NCBI RefSeq assembly: GCF_009380135.2
Contig: NZ_WHUT02000002.1
Location: 310,001-374,000, forward strand
Source of the DNA: Fertoeibacter niger
Lineage (GTDB): Bacteria; Pseudomonadota; Alphaproteobacteria; Rhodobacterales; Rhodobacteraceae
DNA: 64,000 nt
Direction: 5' to 3'
The number at the start of each line of letters is the position of its first letter. The first letter of the stretch is position 1. The translations under genes were made by a program, and so were the position numbers. Shown here one piece after another: positions 28,028-37,634 of this stretch. The notes under the pieces were generated by a model. That model did not search any database. It was not told the DNA's origin and saw nothing but the letters and a program-made list of their open reading frames with translations.

Positions 28028-28186
28028 ATGCCCGCCCGCACCTTCGTCTCGCTTCTGCTGATCGTGATCGCCGCCGCCGGGGCCACGATCTTTGCGGCGT
28101 CGCAGATCGGCATTCCCTTTGCCGCGCTGGGGCTGGTGGCGGTGGTGGCCTCGCTGGCGCTGCGCGTCTGGATCGACCGCCGATGA
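28028..28186 (+). CDS. Small membrane protein of unknown function
   Basis: 52 aa with two hydrophobic segments (LLLIVIAAAGATIFAAS and AALGLVAVVASLALRVW) and a basic C-terminus (IDRR). The start MPARTF at 28028 is chosen because the stop overlaps the DUF1638 start (ATGA), indicating coupling. It is not similar to anything I recognise. Confidence 0.65.
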   Translation: MPARTFVSLLLIVIAAAGATIFAASQIGIPFAALGLVAVVASLALRVWIDRR

Positions 28187-28848
28187 TCCCGTCTGACACC
28201 ATGTTGACCGAGGCCGGCCTGCCCCCCGCCCATACCGGCCGCATCCTGCTGGTCGCCTGCGGTGCGCTGGCGCATGAGATACTGGCGCTGAAGCGGCTGA
28301 ACGGCTGGGATCATATGGATCTGCAATGCCTGCCCGCCAATCTGCACCTGTGGCCCGACCGCATCACCCCTGCCGTGGCGGCGGCGGTGGCCGAACACCG
28401 CGACCGCTATGACCAGATCTTCGTGGTTTATGCCGATTGCGGCACGGGCGGGCAATTGTTTGAAAAGTGCAAGGAACTGGGCGTCGAGATGATCGAAGGC
28501 CCGCATTGTTATTCGTTTTTTGAAGGCAACGCCGCCTTCGCCACCAAGGCGGATGCCGAATTCACCGCCTTCTACCTGACGGATTTTCTGGTGCGGCAGT
28601 TCGATGCCTTTGTCTGGCGGCCCATGGGGCTGGACCGTCACCCCGAATTGCGCGCCATGTATTTCGGCAATTACACCGATCTGATCTATCAGGCGCAGAC
28701 CGATGACCCGGTGCTGGATGCCAAGGCGCGCGACTGCGCCGCGCGGCTGGGGCTGGCCTACACCCGGCGCTTCACCGGCTATGGCGATCTGGCACGGGTG
28801 CTTGCCCAGGTTTCAGGCACGGCGGCGCAGGATGTGTCACCCGACTGA
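28183..28848 (+). CDS. DUF1638 domain protein
   Basis: 221 aa. The family pattern VACGALAHEILALKR, then LQCLPANLHLWPDRI and YADCGTGG, is clear, with several cysteines (CG, DCG, GPHCYSFF) that could bind metal or a corrinoid. DUF1638 genes are often found beside corrinoid methyltransferase genes, as here. A role in corrinoid protein reactivation or methyl transfer is inference. A second in-frame ATG at 28201 is possible. Confidence 0.85.
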   Translation: MIPSDTMLTEAGLPPAHTGRILLVACGALAHEILALKRLNGWDHMDLQCLPANLHLWPDRITPAVAAAVAEHRDRYDQIFVVYADCGTGGQLFEKCKELGVEMIEGPHCYSFFEGNAAFATKADAEFTAFYLTDFLVRQFDAFVWRPMGLDRHPELRAMYFGNYTDLIYQAQTDDPVLDAKARDCAARLGLAYTRRFTGYGDLARVLAQVSGTAAQDVSPD

Positions 28849-28906
28849 CCTTTGCGCGCGCAGAACACTTTCGCCGCGCGACTGTTTACCTTAGGGTAAG
28901 GCGGGG

Positions 28907-29338
28907 ATGGCAGGCGGGGTGCGGCAAGTGACGGAACAGCGACAGGTACAGACCGCCCCGCCCGAGGATTTCATCCGCCATTTCATTGCCTTCTGGACCG
29001 CACGCGATGCCGCGCGGCTGGCGCATCTGCTGGCAGAGGATGCCGATGTGCTGACCCTGACCGGCGCGTGGTGCGAAGGCCGCGTGGCTGCCGAGGCCAC
29101 GTTGCGCGCCGAACTGACCGGGGCATTTGCCCGATCAAGGCTGGTCACGGGCCGGATGCGGTTGCAACCCCTGCCCGGCGGGGCGGTGGTTCTGCACCAG
29201 CGGTTCGTTCTGTCGGGGATGGTCGATGCGGCAGGCCAGAACGCGGGCCAGGTGGCGGCGTTGCTGACGGCGGTGCTGCGCCCGCATGGCGCGGTCTGGC
29301 AGGCGGTCAGCCTGCATTTCACCGGAATGAAGGGCTAG
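28907..29338 (+). CDS. SnoaL-like / NTF2-fold protein (SgcJ/EcaC-type)
   Basis: 143 aa. FIRHFIAFWTARDAARLAHL, followed by LAEDADVLTLTGAWCEGR, is the usual beginning of SnoaL-like NTF2-fold proteins of the DUF4440/SgcJ kind. No catalytic assignment is possible. GTG at 28928 is an alternative start. Confidence 0.75.
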   Translation: MAGGVRQVTEQRQVQTAPPEDFIRHFIAFWTARDAARLAHLLAEDADVLTLTGAWCEGRVAAEATLRAELTGAFARSRLVTGRMRLQPLPGGAVVLHQRFVLSGMVDAAGQNAGQVAALLTAVLRPHGAVWQAVSLHFTGMKG

Positions 29339-29419
29339 CGCCTGTCCGTGCGGGCCAATGTCGCCGCGCGGATCGCGGCTTTTGGCCCGGCACGGTGGGC
29401 GTCACGGGTGGCGGCACGT

Positions 29420-29584
29420 TCAGAACTGCGCAACCTGTTGGCTGTAAGACGTACGGAACATGCCCCGGTCGATCTGGCGCTGACGAAATTCAAGGTCGTA
29501 GCGGTCGATGGACCCGTTCAGATAGCGCAACTCGCGCTCGGCGGTGGTGGGCATGTGGAACATGCCGATCAGTTTATGCAACAT
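29420..29584 (-). CDS. Small DUF3563-like protein
   Basis: 54 aa from ATG 29584, which has AAAGAGG 6-12 nt upstream; the upstream in-frame ATG at 29692 lacks a good site. Core MFHMPTTAERELRYLNGS then DRYDLEFRQRQIDRGMF is similar to short DUF3563-type proteins, charged and helical. Function unknown. The 185 bp between it and recN hold nothing I can support. Confidence 0.7.
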   Translation of the reverse strand: MLHKLIGMFHMPTTAERELRYLNGSIDRYDLEFRQRQIDRGMFRTSYSQQVAQF

Positions 29585-29769
29585 GGCAAACCTCTTTCGT
29601 TTACCCTCCCTGCGCAGAAGATAGGCCCGCCGCAGCACAGAAACCACCGCGATTGCCGCCGTGGAGCCATGCGTTGAGCGCATAGGTTGCACGGCATTTT
29701 TGACGTTTGTGTGACGGGGTCGGGGCTGGCCACAGGGGGAAACTGAATTTCCCTGCCTTTTCAGGCGCT

Positions 29770-31413
29770 TCAGCCCGCCAGCAATTCCCGCGCGGCATCC
29801 CGCGCTGCCGGGCTGACGGTATCGCCCGACAGCATGCGCGCAATCTCCTCTACCCGGGCCGGGGCATCCAGCGGGATCACGGTAGAGGTGGTCACATCAG
29901 CCATCACCCGCTTTTCCACCCGCCAGTGATGCGCCCCCAGTGCCGCCACCTGCGGCGAATGGGTGACGACCAGCACCTGCGCGCCCGCCGCCAACGCCTG
30001 CAACCGCCGCCCCACGGCATTGGCGGTGGCCCCGCCCACGCCCCGGTCAATCTCGTCAAAGATCAGTGTCAGGCCGGGGGCGTCGCCGGTCAGGCAGACC
30101 TTCAGCGCCAGCAGGAAACGGCTGAGCTCGCCCCCCGAGGCGATCTTGTTCAGCGGCCCCGCCGGGGCACCCGGGTTGGTGGCAACGGTAAAGGCCACGG
30201 CATCGCGGCCTTCCGGCCCCGGATCGGCAGGCGCGACGCCGGTGGAAAACACCGCGCGTTCCATTTTCAGCGGCGCAAGTTCCGCCGCCATTGCGGCGTC
30301 CAGCCGGGCCGCAGCCCCGGCGCGCTGCGCGGTCAGCGCCGCCGCCTGCGCCTCATACGCAGCCTCGGCCGCCGCAACCGCTTGTGCCAGCACGGATATA
30401 TGCCGCGCGCCGCCATCCAGCGCCGCCAACCTGCGCCGCAAGTCATCGGCAAAGCCGCCCAGATCATCGGGCAAGACGCCGTGCTTTCGGGCCAGCGCGC
30501 GGATGGCGAACAGCCGTTCTTCCAGCGCCTCCAGCTCGGCCGGGTCAAAATCCAGCGCGGCAATGCAGGTTTCCACCCCCTGCTGAGCCTCGCCCAGTTC
30601 CACCATCGCCCGCCCCAGCGCCGCCAAAGCGCCCTCCAGCCGCCCCTCGGCGCGGTCGGCAGCCCCTTCCAGCCAGCGTGTCGCGTCAGCCAGCAGCGCC
30701 TCGGCCCCTTCTTCTGACAGGGCCTTGTGGGCGCGCGCGATGTCGGACCGGATGCGTTCGGCAGCCTGCATGCTGCGGCGGCGGGCGTCCAGCGTGGCCT
30801 CTTCGCCCGGTTTGGGGTCAAGCTTGTCAAGCTCCGCCACCGCATGCCGCAGGAAATCCTCCTCGGCCTTCACCGCCGCCAGGGCCGACTGCGCGTCCGC
30901 CAGTGCCCGCCGTGTCTGCCCCAGCGCGCCCCAGGCCCCCCGCACCCCCGCCAGATCGACACCGGCAAAGGCATCCAGCATCTGCCGGTGGCCGCGCGGG
31001 TTCAACAGGCCCCGGTCATCATGCTGACCATGCAGTTCCACCAGCACATCCGACAGATCGCGCAGCACCTCGCCCGACACGCGGCGGTCGTTCACCCAGG
31101 CGGTCTTGCGGCCATCGGCATGGTTCACCCGGCGCAGGATCAGGTCATCCTCGGCCCCGATGCCGGCCGCCTCCAGCACGCCACGGGCAGCGTGATCGGG
31201 GGGCAGGTCGAACACCGCCGTCACCTCGCCCTGATCGGCCCCGGCGCGCACCAGTTCGGCCCGGCCCCGCCAGCCCAGCACGAAACCCAAGCTGTCCAGC
31301 AATATGGATTTGCCCGCCCCGGTTTCGCCGGTCAGCACATTCAGGCCGGGACGGAAGGTCAATGACAGCCGATCAATGATCAGCATGTCGCGGATATCAA
31401 GACTACGCAGCAT
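29770..31413 (-). CDS. recN: DNA repair protein RecN
   Basis: 547 aa SMC-like ATPase for double-strand break repair. N-terminal Walker A TGETGAGKSILLDSLGF (residues about 29-45), a central coiled coil rich in Ala/Glu/Leu, and the C-terminal signature SGGELSRFLLALK plus LIFDEIDRGVGG are all present. Start 31413 (MLRSLDIRDMLII) because the longer frame reads through the REP pair at 31429-31493. No SOS box is visible immediately upstream; it may be read from the bamD/lpxC side. Confidence 0.96.
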   Translation of the reverse strand: MLRSLDIRDMLIIDRLSLTFRPGLNVLTGETGAGKSILLDSLGFVLGWRGRAELVRAGADQGEVTAVFDLPPDHAARGVLEAAGIGAEDDLILRRVNHADGRKTAWVNDRRVSGEVLRDLSDVLVELHGQHDDRGLLNPRGHRQMLDAFAGVDLAGVRGAWGALGQTRRALADAQSALAAVKAEEDFLRHAVAELDKLDPKPGEEATLDARRRSMQAAERIRSDIARAHKALSEEGAEALLADATRWLEGAADRAEGRLEGALAALGRAMVELGEAQQGVETCIAALDFDPAELEALEERLFAIRALARKHGVLPDDLGGFADDLRRRLAALDGGARHISVLAQAVAAAEAAYEAQAAALTAQRAGAAARLDAAMAAELAPLKMERAVFSTGVAPADPGPEGRDAVAFTVATNPGAPAGPLNKIASGGELSRFLLALKVCLTGDAPGLTLIFDEIDRGVGGATANAVGRRLQALAAGAQVLVVTHSPQVAALGAHHWRVEKRVMADVTTSTVIPLDAPARVEEIARMLSGDTVSPAARDAARELLAG

Positions 31414-31428
31414 GTCAGACCCTGCAGC

Positions 31429-31493
31429 GGTGCGTGCGAGCACGCACCCTACCCCCCGACAGCCACGCTGTAGGGTGCGTGCTTGCACGCACC
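31429..31493. repeat. Inverted pair of REP-like GTGCGTGC hairpins
   Basis: Two 24-nt units (31429-31452 and 31470-31493) are reverse complements except for one loop base, separated by 17 nt. Each contains a 9-bp hairpin GGTGCGTGC/GCACGCACC with a 2-nt loop (GA or TT) and ends in CCTAC or begins with GTAGG. It fills nearly the whole bamD-recN gap, a BIME-like arrangement. Confidence 0.8.
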
Positions 31494-31497
31494 GGCG

Positions 31498-32340
31498 TCA
31501 CAACCACTCGCCCCGCACCACCTGCCGGTAGACAGTGCGCAGCCAGCTTTCGCCAGACGCCTCGGGGCTCAGCCCCCGGCCTTTCAGCAGGCGGAAGCTG
31601 TCGTCATAAAATGGGCTGGACTGGTAGTTGTATCCCAGAATGGCCCCCGCTGTCTGAGCCTCGTTCGTCAGGCCAAGCGCCAGATACGCCTCGACCAGCC
31701 GGTGCAGCGCCTCGGCGGTGTGGGTGGTGGTCTGGAAATCCTGCACCACCACGCGGAACCGGTTGATGGCCGAGGTGTAGTGGCCTTTTTTCAGGTAATA
31801 ACGCCCGATTTCCATTTCCTTGCCGGCCAGATGGTCAAAGGCCAGATCGAATTTCAGGATGGCGGACCGCGCATATTCGCTGTCGGGATATGTCTCGATC
31901 ACCACGCGCATCGCCTGCAACGCCTGGAAGGTCAGGCCCTGGTCGCGGCCCACTTCGTCGATCTGGTCGTAATAGCTCAGCGCCATCAGATATTGCGCAT
32001 AGGCGGCGTCTTCGTCACCCGGGTAGAAATCAAGGAACCGCTGGGCGGCAGACCGGGCAGATTCGTATTCCTGCGCCTTGTGATAGCTGAAAGCCTGCAT
32101 GATCAGCGCGCGCTTGGCCCATTCGGAATAGGGGTAAAGCCGCTCCACCTCGGAAAAATAGCGGATCGCCTCTTCGGGTTCGCCGGTGGATTCCAGCTCG
32201 AACTCGCCGCGCTTGTAGATTTCCTCGGCGGTGAATGTGTCCAGTGGCGGCTCCTCCGACCCGCTGCCCGCACAACCGGCCAGCATCGCTGCAACCAGCG
32301 CCGCCCCAAGGATCCGCGCGCCTGACGTTCCGCCTGCCAT
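31498..32340 (-). CDS. bamD: Outer membrane protein assembly factor BamD
   Basis: 280 aa lipoprotein of the BAM complex that inserts beta-barrel proteins. Signal peptide with lipobox LAGC (ALVAAMLAGCAGS, Cys about residue 23). TPR repeats follow (YKRGEFELESTGEPEEAIRY, VERLYPYSEWAKRAL, YFLDFYPG-like units). It lies between lpxC and recN; the lpxC-bamD-recN order after ftsZ is common in alphaproteobacteria. Confidence 0.95.
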   Translation of the reverse strand: MAGGTSGARILGAALVAAMLAGCAGSGSEEPPLDTFTAEEIYKRGEFELESTGEPEEAIRYFSEVERLYPYSEWAKRALIMQAFSYHKAQEYESARSAAQRFLDFYPGDEDAAYAQYLMALSYYDQIDEVGRDQGLTFQALQAMRVVIETYPDSEYARSAILKFDLAFDHLAGKEMEIGRYYLKKGHYTSAINRFRVVVQDFQTTTHTAEALHRLVEAYLALGLTNEAQTAGAILGYNYQSSPFYDDSFRLLKGRGLSPEASGESWLRTVYRQVVRGEWL

Positions 32341-32461
32341 CTTCCGCCTACCCTATGCCTGCCTCTGCCGCCCGGGGACCACGCCCTGAACCGGCTCGTT
32401 CACCGTGTCCTAACACAGAAAAATCCGGGGCGCAAAACGCCTTTCGTGCGACAGGCAGGGT

Positions 32462-33382
32462 TCAGGACAGGGCCGGGATGTCAGAGCGCAGCACGCCCAC
32501 GCCCGGCAGCTTGCAGCCGGTCATCAGCCCGCAATCGACCATGCGAAACGCATCGGGCCGCGCGAACAGCGCACGCAGCAGGCGGTTGGTCAGCGCATGG
32601 CCCGCGCGGATGCCGGTATAGCGGCCCAGGATCGGGCCACCCGCCAGATACAGATCGCCCAGCGCATCCAGCATCTTGTGGCGCACGGGTTCATCGGCAT
32701 GGCGCAGCCCGCCGGGGCTCAGCACGCGGTCGCCTTCGAACACCACAGCGTTTTCCAGCGTGCCACCCAGCGCAAGGCCATTGGCCTGCATGATTTCGAC
32801 ATCCTGCTGGCGGCAGAAGGTGCGGCTGTCACACAGCTCGCGCACGAAAGCGCCGTTGGACATGTTCAGATGCTTTTCCTGCCGCCCGATGGCCGCATCG
32901 GCAAAGTCGATGGCAAAATCGATTTCCAGCATGTCGGAAGGGTCAAACCGCGCCACAGCCTCGCCTTCGCGCACCTCGACCGCCTCCAGAATGCGGATCG
33001 CGCGCACCGGGGCCGCTTGTTCGCGCAGCCCCCGCGCCAGAAAGCCCTGCACGAAGGGCACCGAAGATCCGTCAAGGATCGGCACTTCGGGTCCGTCAAT
33101 CTCGATCAGCGCGTTATGGATGCCGCAACCGGCCAGCGCCGCCATCACATGTTCGATGGTCGAGACCGTGGCCCCTGCCCCGTTGGCAATCAGCGTGCAG
33201 AGTTTGGACGGCACCACCGCATCCCAGCGCGCCGGGATCATCGCATCGCCCGAACGAAGGTCGGTGCGGCGGAACCAGATGCCGTAATCGGCCGAGGCAG
33301 GTTTCACCACCATGCGGACAGCGCCGCCGGAGTGAAGGCCACGCCCGGTAAAGACGGCAGCGGATTTCAAGGTGCTTTGCAC
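32462..33382 (-). CDS. lpxC: UDP-3-O-acyl-N-acetylglucosamine deacetylase
   Basis: 306 aa zinc deacetylase for the first committed step of lipid A synthesis. Zinc/active-site motifs: TIEHVMAALAGCGIHNALIEI (His about 79), the DGSS segment, and VRHKMLDALGDL (His/Asp near 237-241). N-terminus TLKSAAVFTGRGLHSG is canonical. It follows ftsZ after a 199-bp gap that contains the ftsZ terminator, so it likely has its own promoter there. Confidence 0.97.
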   Translation of the reverse strand: MQSTLKSAAVFTGRGLHSGGAVRMVVKPASADYGIWFRRTDLRSGDAMIPARWDAVVPSKLCTLIANGAGATVSTIEHVMAALAGCGIHNALIEIDGPEVPILDGSSVPFVQGFLARGLREQAAPVRAIRILEAVEVREGEAVARFDPSDMLEIDFAIDFADAAIGRQEKHLNMSNGAFVRELCDSRTFCRQQDVEIMQANGLALGGTLENAVVFEGDRVLSPGGLRHADEPVRHKMLDALGDLYLAGGPILGRYTGIRAGHALTNRLLRALFARPDAFRMVDCGLMTGCKLPGVGVLRSDIPALS

Positions 33383-33529
33383 GATCAGACCCCAATCAGG
33401 TGAACAGGGATTTACCCTTTGTTGGGAATTTAGATAAGCGCAGCGGGGCTGTGGCTCAACTCACTCTTTGTGACGGGATGTGACAGTCGCCAAAGCGCAA
33501 GGTTCGGCCTGCAATTTGCTGATATAACA

Positions 33530-33560
33530 AAGAAAAAGGCCCGGACAAGCCGGGCCTTTC
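33530..33560 (-). terminator. Rho-independent terminator after ftsZ
   Basis: Perfect 10-bp stem AAAGGCCCGG/CCGGGCCTTT (33535-33559), loop ACAAG, followed on the minus strand by TTCTTTGTT. It ends the long dcw transcript. Confidence 0.9.
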
Positions 33561-33581
33561 ACAGATTTCTGCAACAGTGTT

Positions 33582-35237
33582 TCAGTTCGCCTGACGGCGC
33601 AGGAAGGCCGGGATCTCGATGCGTTCCTGATCCGCGCTCAGCTCCGGCTCGTCATCATAGCTGGTGACGGGCGGCTGCATGCGGGCCAAAGGTGCCTGCG
33701 GGCGTTCGGTGTGCGGCTCGGCGTGGCCTGCCATCCGGTTGATCAGCGACCCGATGCCAAAGCGCGGCTTTTCCTGCGGGGCGCGCAGTTGCGGGGCCGC
33801 CGGGGCCGCTGCCGCAGCGCGCGGTTGCTGGTGTGGCGCGGGTGTCTTGGTCACAGCGGCCTGCAAACGGGCAAGCGCCTCGGGCGAGGGCGCACCGGCA
33901 GCGCGCGGGCGCGGGGCAACGAAAGCCCCGGCGTCGGCGTCATGTGCGGCCGCCATCGGGCGGGCGGCAGGCTGCGGGCGGTAGGCGGGCGGCGGCATGT
34001 CATCCACCGCTTCGTCCTCATACTCGGGCGCTGCGTCGAACTCGGGCTGCTCATCCTCCACCGTGTCGAACAGGGTGGGGGCCGGGGCCTGCGGGGCCGG
34101 TTTCAGCACGATCGGGGCCGGGGCAACCATGGCGGCAACCGCCGGGGCGGCGCGGCTCGGCTCGGGTGCCTGATAGGCGGGCGCGCTGAACGTGGGGGCG
34201 GCAAAGGTCGGCGCGGTCAGCGGTGCGGCCATCGAACGGCGGGCGACCGGGGTTTCCATGCGCGCCTGGCTGGCGTCGATGCCGGTGGCCACGACCGACA
34301 CGCGGATCGCGCCTTCCATCGAGGTATCCAGCGTGGAACCCACGATGATGTTCGCATCCGGATCCACCTTTTCGCGGATGATGTTCGCCGCCTCGTCCAG
34401 TTCGAACAGGGTCAGGTCATAGCCGCCGGTGATGTTGATCAGCACGCCTTTGGCCCCGTGCAGGCTGATTTCATCCAGCAGCGGGTTGGCGATGGCCTTT
34501 TCAGCGGCCTGCACGGCGCGGTCTTCGCCCGTGGCCTCACCGGTGCCCATCATGGCCTTGCCCATCTCGTCCATCACCGCGCGCACATCGGCAAAATCGA
34601 GGTTGATCAGGCCGGGGCGCACCATCAGGTCGGTCACGCCCTTGACGCCCTGATACAGCACGTCATCGGCCATGGCGAAGGCTTCGGTAAAGGTGGTGCG
34701 TTCGTTGGCCAGGCGGAACAGGTTCTGGTTCGGGATGATGATCAGCGTATCCACGACCTTTTGCAGGGCTTCGATACCCTCCTCGGCCTGCTTCATCCGC
34801 TTGTTGCCCTCGAACTGGAAGGGCTTGGTCACGACGCCCACCGTCAGCACGCCCAGTTCCCGCGCGGCCTGCGCGATGATCGGGGCAGCGCCGGTGCCGG
34901 TGCCGCCGCCCATGCCGGCGGTGATGAAGCACATATGCGCGCCGGCCAGATGATCGACGATTTCCTCGATGGTTTCCTCGGCCGCAGCCGCGCCCACCGT
35001 CGGACGTGCGCCCGCACCCAGGCCTTCGGTCACTTTCAGACCCATCTGGATCTTCGACGTGGCCCGGCTTTGCTGCAAGGCCTGCGCGTCGGTGTTTGCC
35101 ACCACGAACTCCACGCCCTCAAGCTGCTGGTCGATCATGTTGTTGACGGCATTGCCGCCTGCCCCACCGACACCAAATACCGTGATGCGCGGCTTCAGTT
35201 CTTCGCGCGGCGTGTTCATCGTAAGGTTGAGTGCCAT
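33582..35237 (-). CDS. ftsZ: Cell division protein FtsZ
   Basis: Tubulin-like GTPase forming the Z ring, about 551 aa from ATG 35237 (ATG 35243 also possible). GTP signature [13 protein letters not shown] and T7-type [11 protein letters not shown] are clear. The C-terminal third is a long Pro/Ala-rich linker, longer than in E. coli but common in alphaproteobacteria, ending in the conserved peptide [10 protein letters not shown] that binds FtsA and other partners. Last gene of the dcw cluster proper; separated from ftsA by 181 bp that may hold an additional promoter. Confidence 0.98.
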   Translation of the reverse strand: MALNLTMNTPREELKPRITVFGVGGAGGNAVNNMIDQQLEGVEFVVANTDAQALQQSRATSKIQMGLKVTEGLGAGARPTVGAAAAEETIEEIVDHLAGAHMCFITAGMGGGTGTGAAPIIAQAARELGVLTVGVVTKPFQFEGNKRMKQAEEGIEALQKVVDTLIIIPNQNLFRLANERTTFTEAFAMADDVLYQGVKGVTDLMVRPGLINLDFADVRAVMDEMGKAMMGTGEATGEDRAVQAAEKAIANPLLDEISLHGAKGVLINITGGYDLTLFELDEAANIIREKVDPDANIIVGSTLDTSMEGAIRVSVVATGIDASQARMETPVARRSMAAPLTAPTFAAPTFSAPAYQAPEPSRAAPAVAAMVAPAPIVLKPAPQAPAPTLFDTVEDEQPEFDAAPEYEDEAVDDMPPPAYRPQPAARPMAAAHDADAGAFVAPRPRAAGAPSPEALARLQAAVTKTPAPHQQPRAAAAAPAAPQLRAPQEKPRFGIGSLINRMAGHAEPHTERPQAPLARMQPPVTSYDDEPELSADQERIEIPAFLRRQAN

Positions 35238-35418
35238 TGCCAATCCGCCTGTTTATCGTTGCCTGTGGGGCCTTCAAGGGTGCCCTTGTCCCAAACTTAT
35301 CCCGGATTCTATCCACAGACGCCGGAAACGTCATCAAAAAAACGCGACATCGCCACAAAATATGGAGATATTGTGGCCGTGATCAGCGGTATTTCGCCCT
35401 TCACACCGCATCCTGTGT

Positions 35419-36753
35419 TTACCAGTTGTCCTTGAACCATTTGATCGCCCGTTTCAGCGACCGCGCCGGATAGCGTTCCGCCGGAATGTCGAAATCCCAC
35501 CATTCGTCCTGCGGATGCGCCGCGAACAGGCACAGCCCCACGGCGCTGGCAAAGGCCGGGCCGGTGACGGCCTGCGGCAGGCCCTGCACGCGCAGCGGGC
35601 GGCCAAGGCGCACCCGTTGACCCAGGATACGCGCCGCCAGACCGTCCAGCCCGGGGATCTGCGACGCGCCGCCGGTCAGCACGATCTGCTGGCTGGGCAG
35701 GCTGTCGAAACCCGCCGCATCCAGCCTCGCGCGGGCCTCTTCCAGTATTTCCTCGACGCGCGGGCGCATGATGCCGATCAGCTCGGTGCGGCTGACGGTG
35801 CGGCGGTCTTTTTCCCAATCACCGCTGTCGGCGCTGATCTCGATCATATCGCGGTCATCCATGCCGGTCGCATGCACGCCGCCATGTTTGGTCTTGATCT
35901 TTTCGGCCACCGCCAGCGGCACTTGCAGGCCCTTGGAGATGTCGGAGGTCACATGGTCGCCGCCCATGCGCACCGCATCGGCATAGATCATGTGCTTCTT
36001 GATGAAGACCGAAATCCCGGTGGAACCGCCGCCCATGTCGATGCAGGCGGCACCCAGTTCCTGTTCATCCTCGACCAGCGACGACACGCCCGACACATAG
36101 GCCGACGACGCCACACCGGCCAGTTCAAGATCGCAGCGCTTTATGCAATAGAGCAGGTTCTGGATCACCGTCGCCTCGACCGACAAAAGGTGCATGTCGC
36201 AGGCCAGCCGGTTGCCGATCTGGCCACGCGGGTCGCCCAGGCCGGTGCGGTGGTCCAGCGCGAAGTTCACCGGCTGGGCATGCAGCACCTCGCGCCCCTC
36301 GCCAATATCGGGCACGTCGCAGGCGGCCAGCACGCGGGCCACATCCTGTTCGGTCACGACCGAATCCTGCAAATCCCACTCGCCCGCCAGCCCGTAGCTG
36401 CGCGGTTCCGCCCCGGAAAAACAGGCGATCACATGATCCACCCGCACATTGGCCATTTTCTGCGCGGCCTGCACGGCGGTGCGGATCGCGCGCTCCGTCT
36501 CGTTCATCACCGAGATTTCGCCGAACCGCACGCCACGCGACCGGGTGGTGGCCGCCCCGATGACGCGGAACTGCGATTGGCCCGCCATCGACCCCACACC
36601 ATCGGCTTCGCGCAGCCGTTCGGGCCCGTCAAACCGCAGGATCAGGCAGGCGATCTTGGATGACCCCACGTCGAGGATGGCGATCACGCCGCGCTGCATG
36701 GCGGCCCGCCGCATGTGGCGCATGGCGCGCTGCGATTGATAGAGATCGGTCAT
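35419..36753 (-). CDS. ftsA: Cell division protein FtsA
   Basis: 444 aa actin-like ATPase that tethers FtsZ to the membrane. N-terminal ILDVGSSKIACLIL, ACIDMGGGSTGISVF in the second phosphate loop and IVLTGGASQIPGLDGLA are the actin-fold motifs. A C-terminal amphipathic helix (YPARSLKRAIKWFKDNW) is the membrane anchor. Its start overlaps the ftsQ stop by 4 nt. Confidence 0.97.
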   Translation of the reverse strand: MTDLYQSQRAMRHMRRAAMQRGVIAILDVGSSKIACLILRFDGPERLREADGVGSMAGQSQFRVIGAATTRSRGVRFGEISVMNETERAIRTAVQAAQKMANVRVDHVIACFSGAEPRSYGLAGEWDLQDSVVTEQDVARVLAACDVPDIGEGREVLHAQPVNFALDHRTGLGDPRGQIGNRLACDMHLLSVEATVIQNLLYCIKRCDLELAGVASSAYVSGVSSLVEDEQELGAACIDMGGGSTGISVFIKKHMIYADAVRMGGDHVTSDISKGLQVPLAVAEKIKTKHGGVHATGMDDRDMIEISADSGDWEKDRRTVSRTELIGIMRPRVEEILEEARARLDAAGFDSLPSQQIVLTGGASQIPGLDGLAARILGQRVRLGRPLRVQGLPQAVTGPAFASAVGLCLFAAHPQDEWWDFDIPAERYPARSLKRAIKWFKDNW

Positions 36754-37634
36754 AGGTCGCTCTCACTTGTGTCTATGCCGCGGGCGCGGCGCATTTCACT
36801 CAGCGCGTAGGGGGCAAGGCGCAGCACGGGGCGGTCCTGCAACCGCAGGTCGATGGCCAGAACGTCGCGTTTCAGCAGGTCTTCGGCCTGATCCAGCGCG
36901 ATCAGCCGTTCCAGCGCACGCACCGGGGCTTCGGTCGGCAAAAGAATGCGCTGGCCACGGTCCAGCACCAGATCCCAGCGGCGTTCACCCATCCGCACAA
37001 GGCCGCGCATGCGCGGCATCACCGGCCCGGCGGCGGCCAGAATCTGCAGGGCTTCGGGCACCGCCTTGTCAGCCCCCTCGCCCGCCACCAGCGGCAGATC
37101 GGCCCGGTCAGTGCGTGCCGCGACCAGCCGCACCCGGCGGCCGGTTTCATCCAGCAGTTCCACATTGGCCAGCCCGCGCCAGACCACGGCGGGCACCCGT
37201 TCGGTGATGTCGGCCTGCAAGATTCCGCCCGCCTTGATGCGCAGGTCGGCGCTGGCCACGCCGTCCAGCGCCTCGATCTGCGCGCGCGTGGCGTCAAGGT
37301 CGATGTCGAACGAGCTTTGCGGCAGGGCCAGGTTCAGCGTGGCGCGGATGGTCGCGGCCAGCGCCGGGGATGCTCCGTCGATTGCCAGCAGGCCCACCAT
37401 GAACTGCGGCCGTTCCTGAAACGAATCACGCAGGCTGGCAAAGCCGCCGCTCAGCGCGTCGCGGCGGCTCTCGCTGGACAGATAGATGCCCAGCACCATC
37501 ATGATGGCAAAGGCGGGCAGACCCACCCGCATCAGCGCGCGGAACAGGGGCGTCAGCCACAGCCGCTGCATGCGGTAGGCTGCGCGGCTTGGTGCGGGGT
37601 CGCGGCGCGGTGGAATGGCGCTCAGCGGTTGCAT
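36750..37634 (-). CDS. ftsQ: Cell division protein FtsQ
   Basis: 294 aa bitopic division protein. One TM helix near residues 35-52 ([18 protein letters not shown]), then a periplasmic POTRA domain ([19 protein letters not shown], then [10 protein letters not shown]) and the FtsQ/DivIB beta domain. Start 37634 ([11 protein letters not shown]), overlapping the ddl stop by 13 nt. It recruits FtsB/FtsL at the septum (family knowledge). Confidence 0.93.
   Translation of the reverse strand: MQPLSAIPPRRDPAPSRAAYRMQRLWLTPLFRALMRVGLPAFAIMMVLGIYLSSESRRDALSGGFASLRDSFQERPQFMVGLLAIDGASPALAATIRATLNLALPQSSFDIDLDATRAQIEALDGVASADLRIKAGGILQADITERVPAVVWRGLANVELLDETGRRVRLVAARTDRADLPLVAGEGADKAVPEALQILAAAGPVMPRMRGLVRMGERRWDLVLDRGQRILLPTEAPVRALERLIALDQAEDLLKRDVLAIDLRLQDRPVLRLAPYALSEMRRARGIDTSESDL

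Noticed and set aside
31414-31497. SOS box directly upstream of recN
   Set aside because: No GTTC-N7-GTTC or GAAC-N7-GAAC in the gap, which is filled by the REP pair.
35340-35375. Palindrome in the ftsA-ftsZ gap (CCACAAAATAT...GATATTGTGG)
   Set aside because: Arms are unequal by two A residues and no known operator matches; too weak to call.
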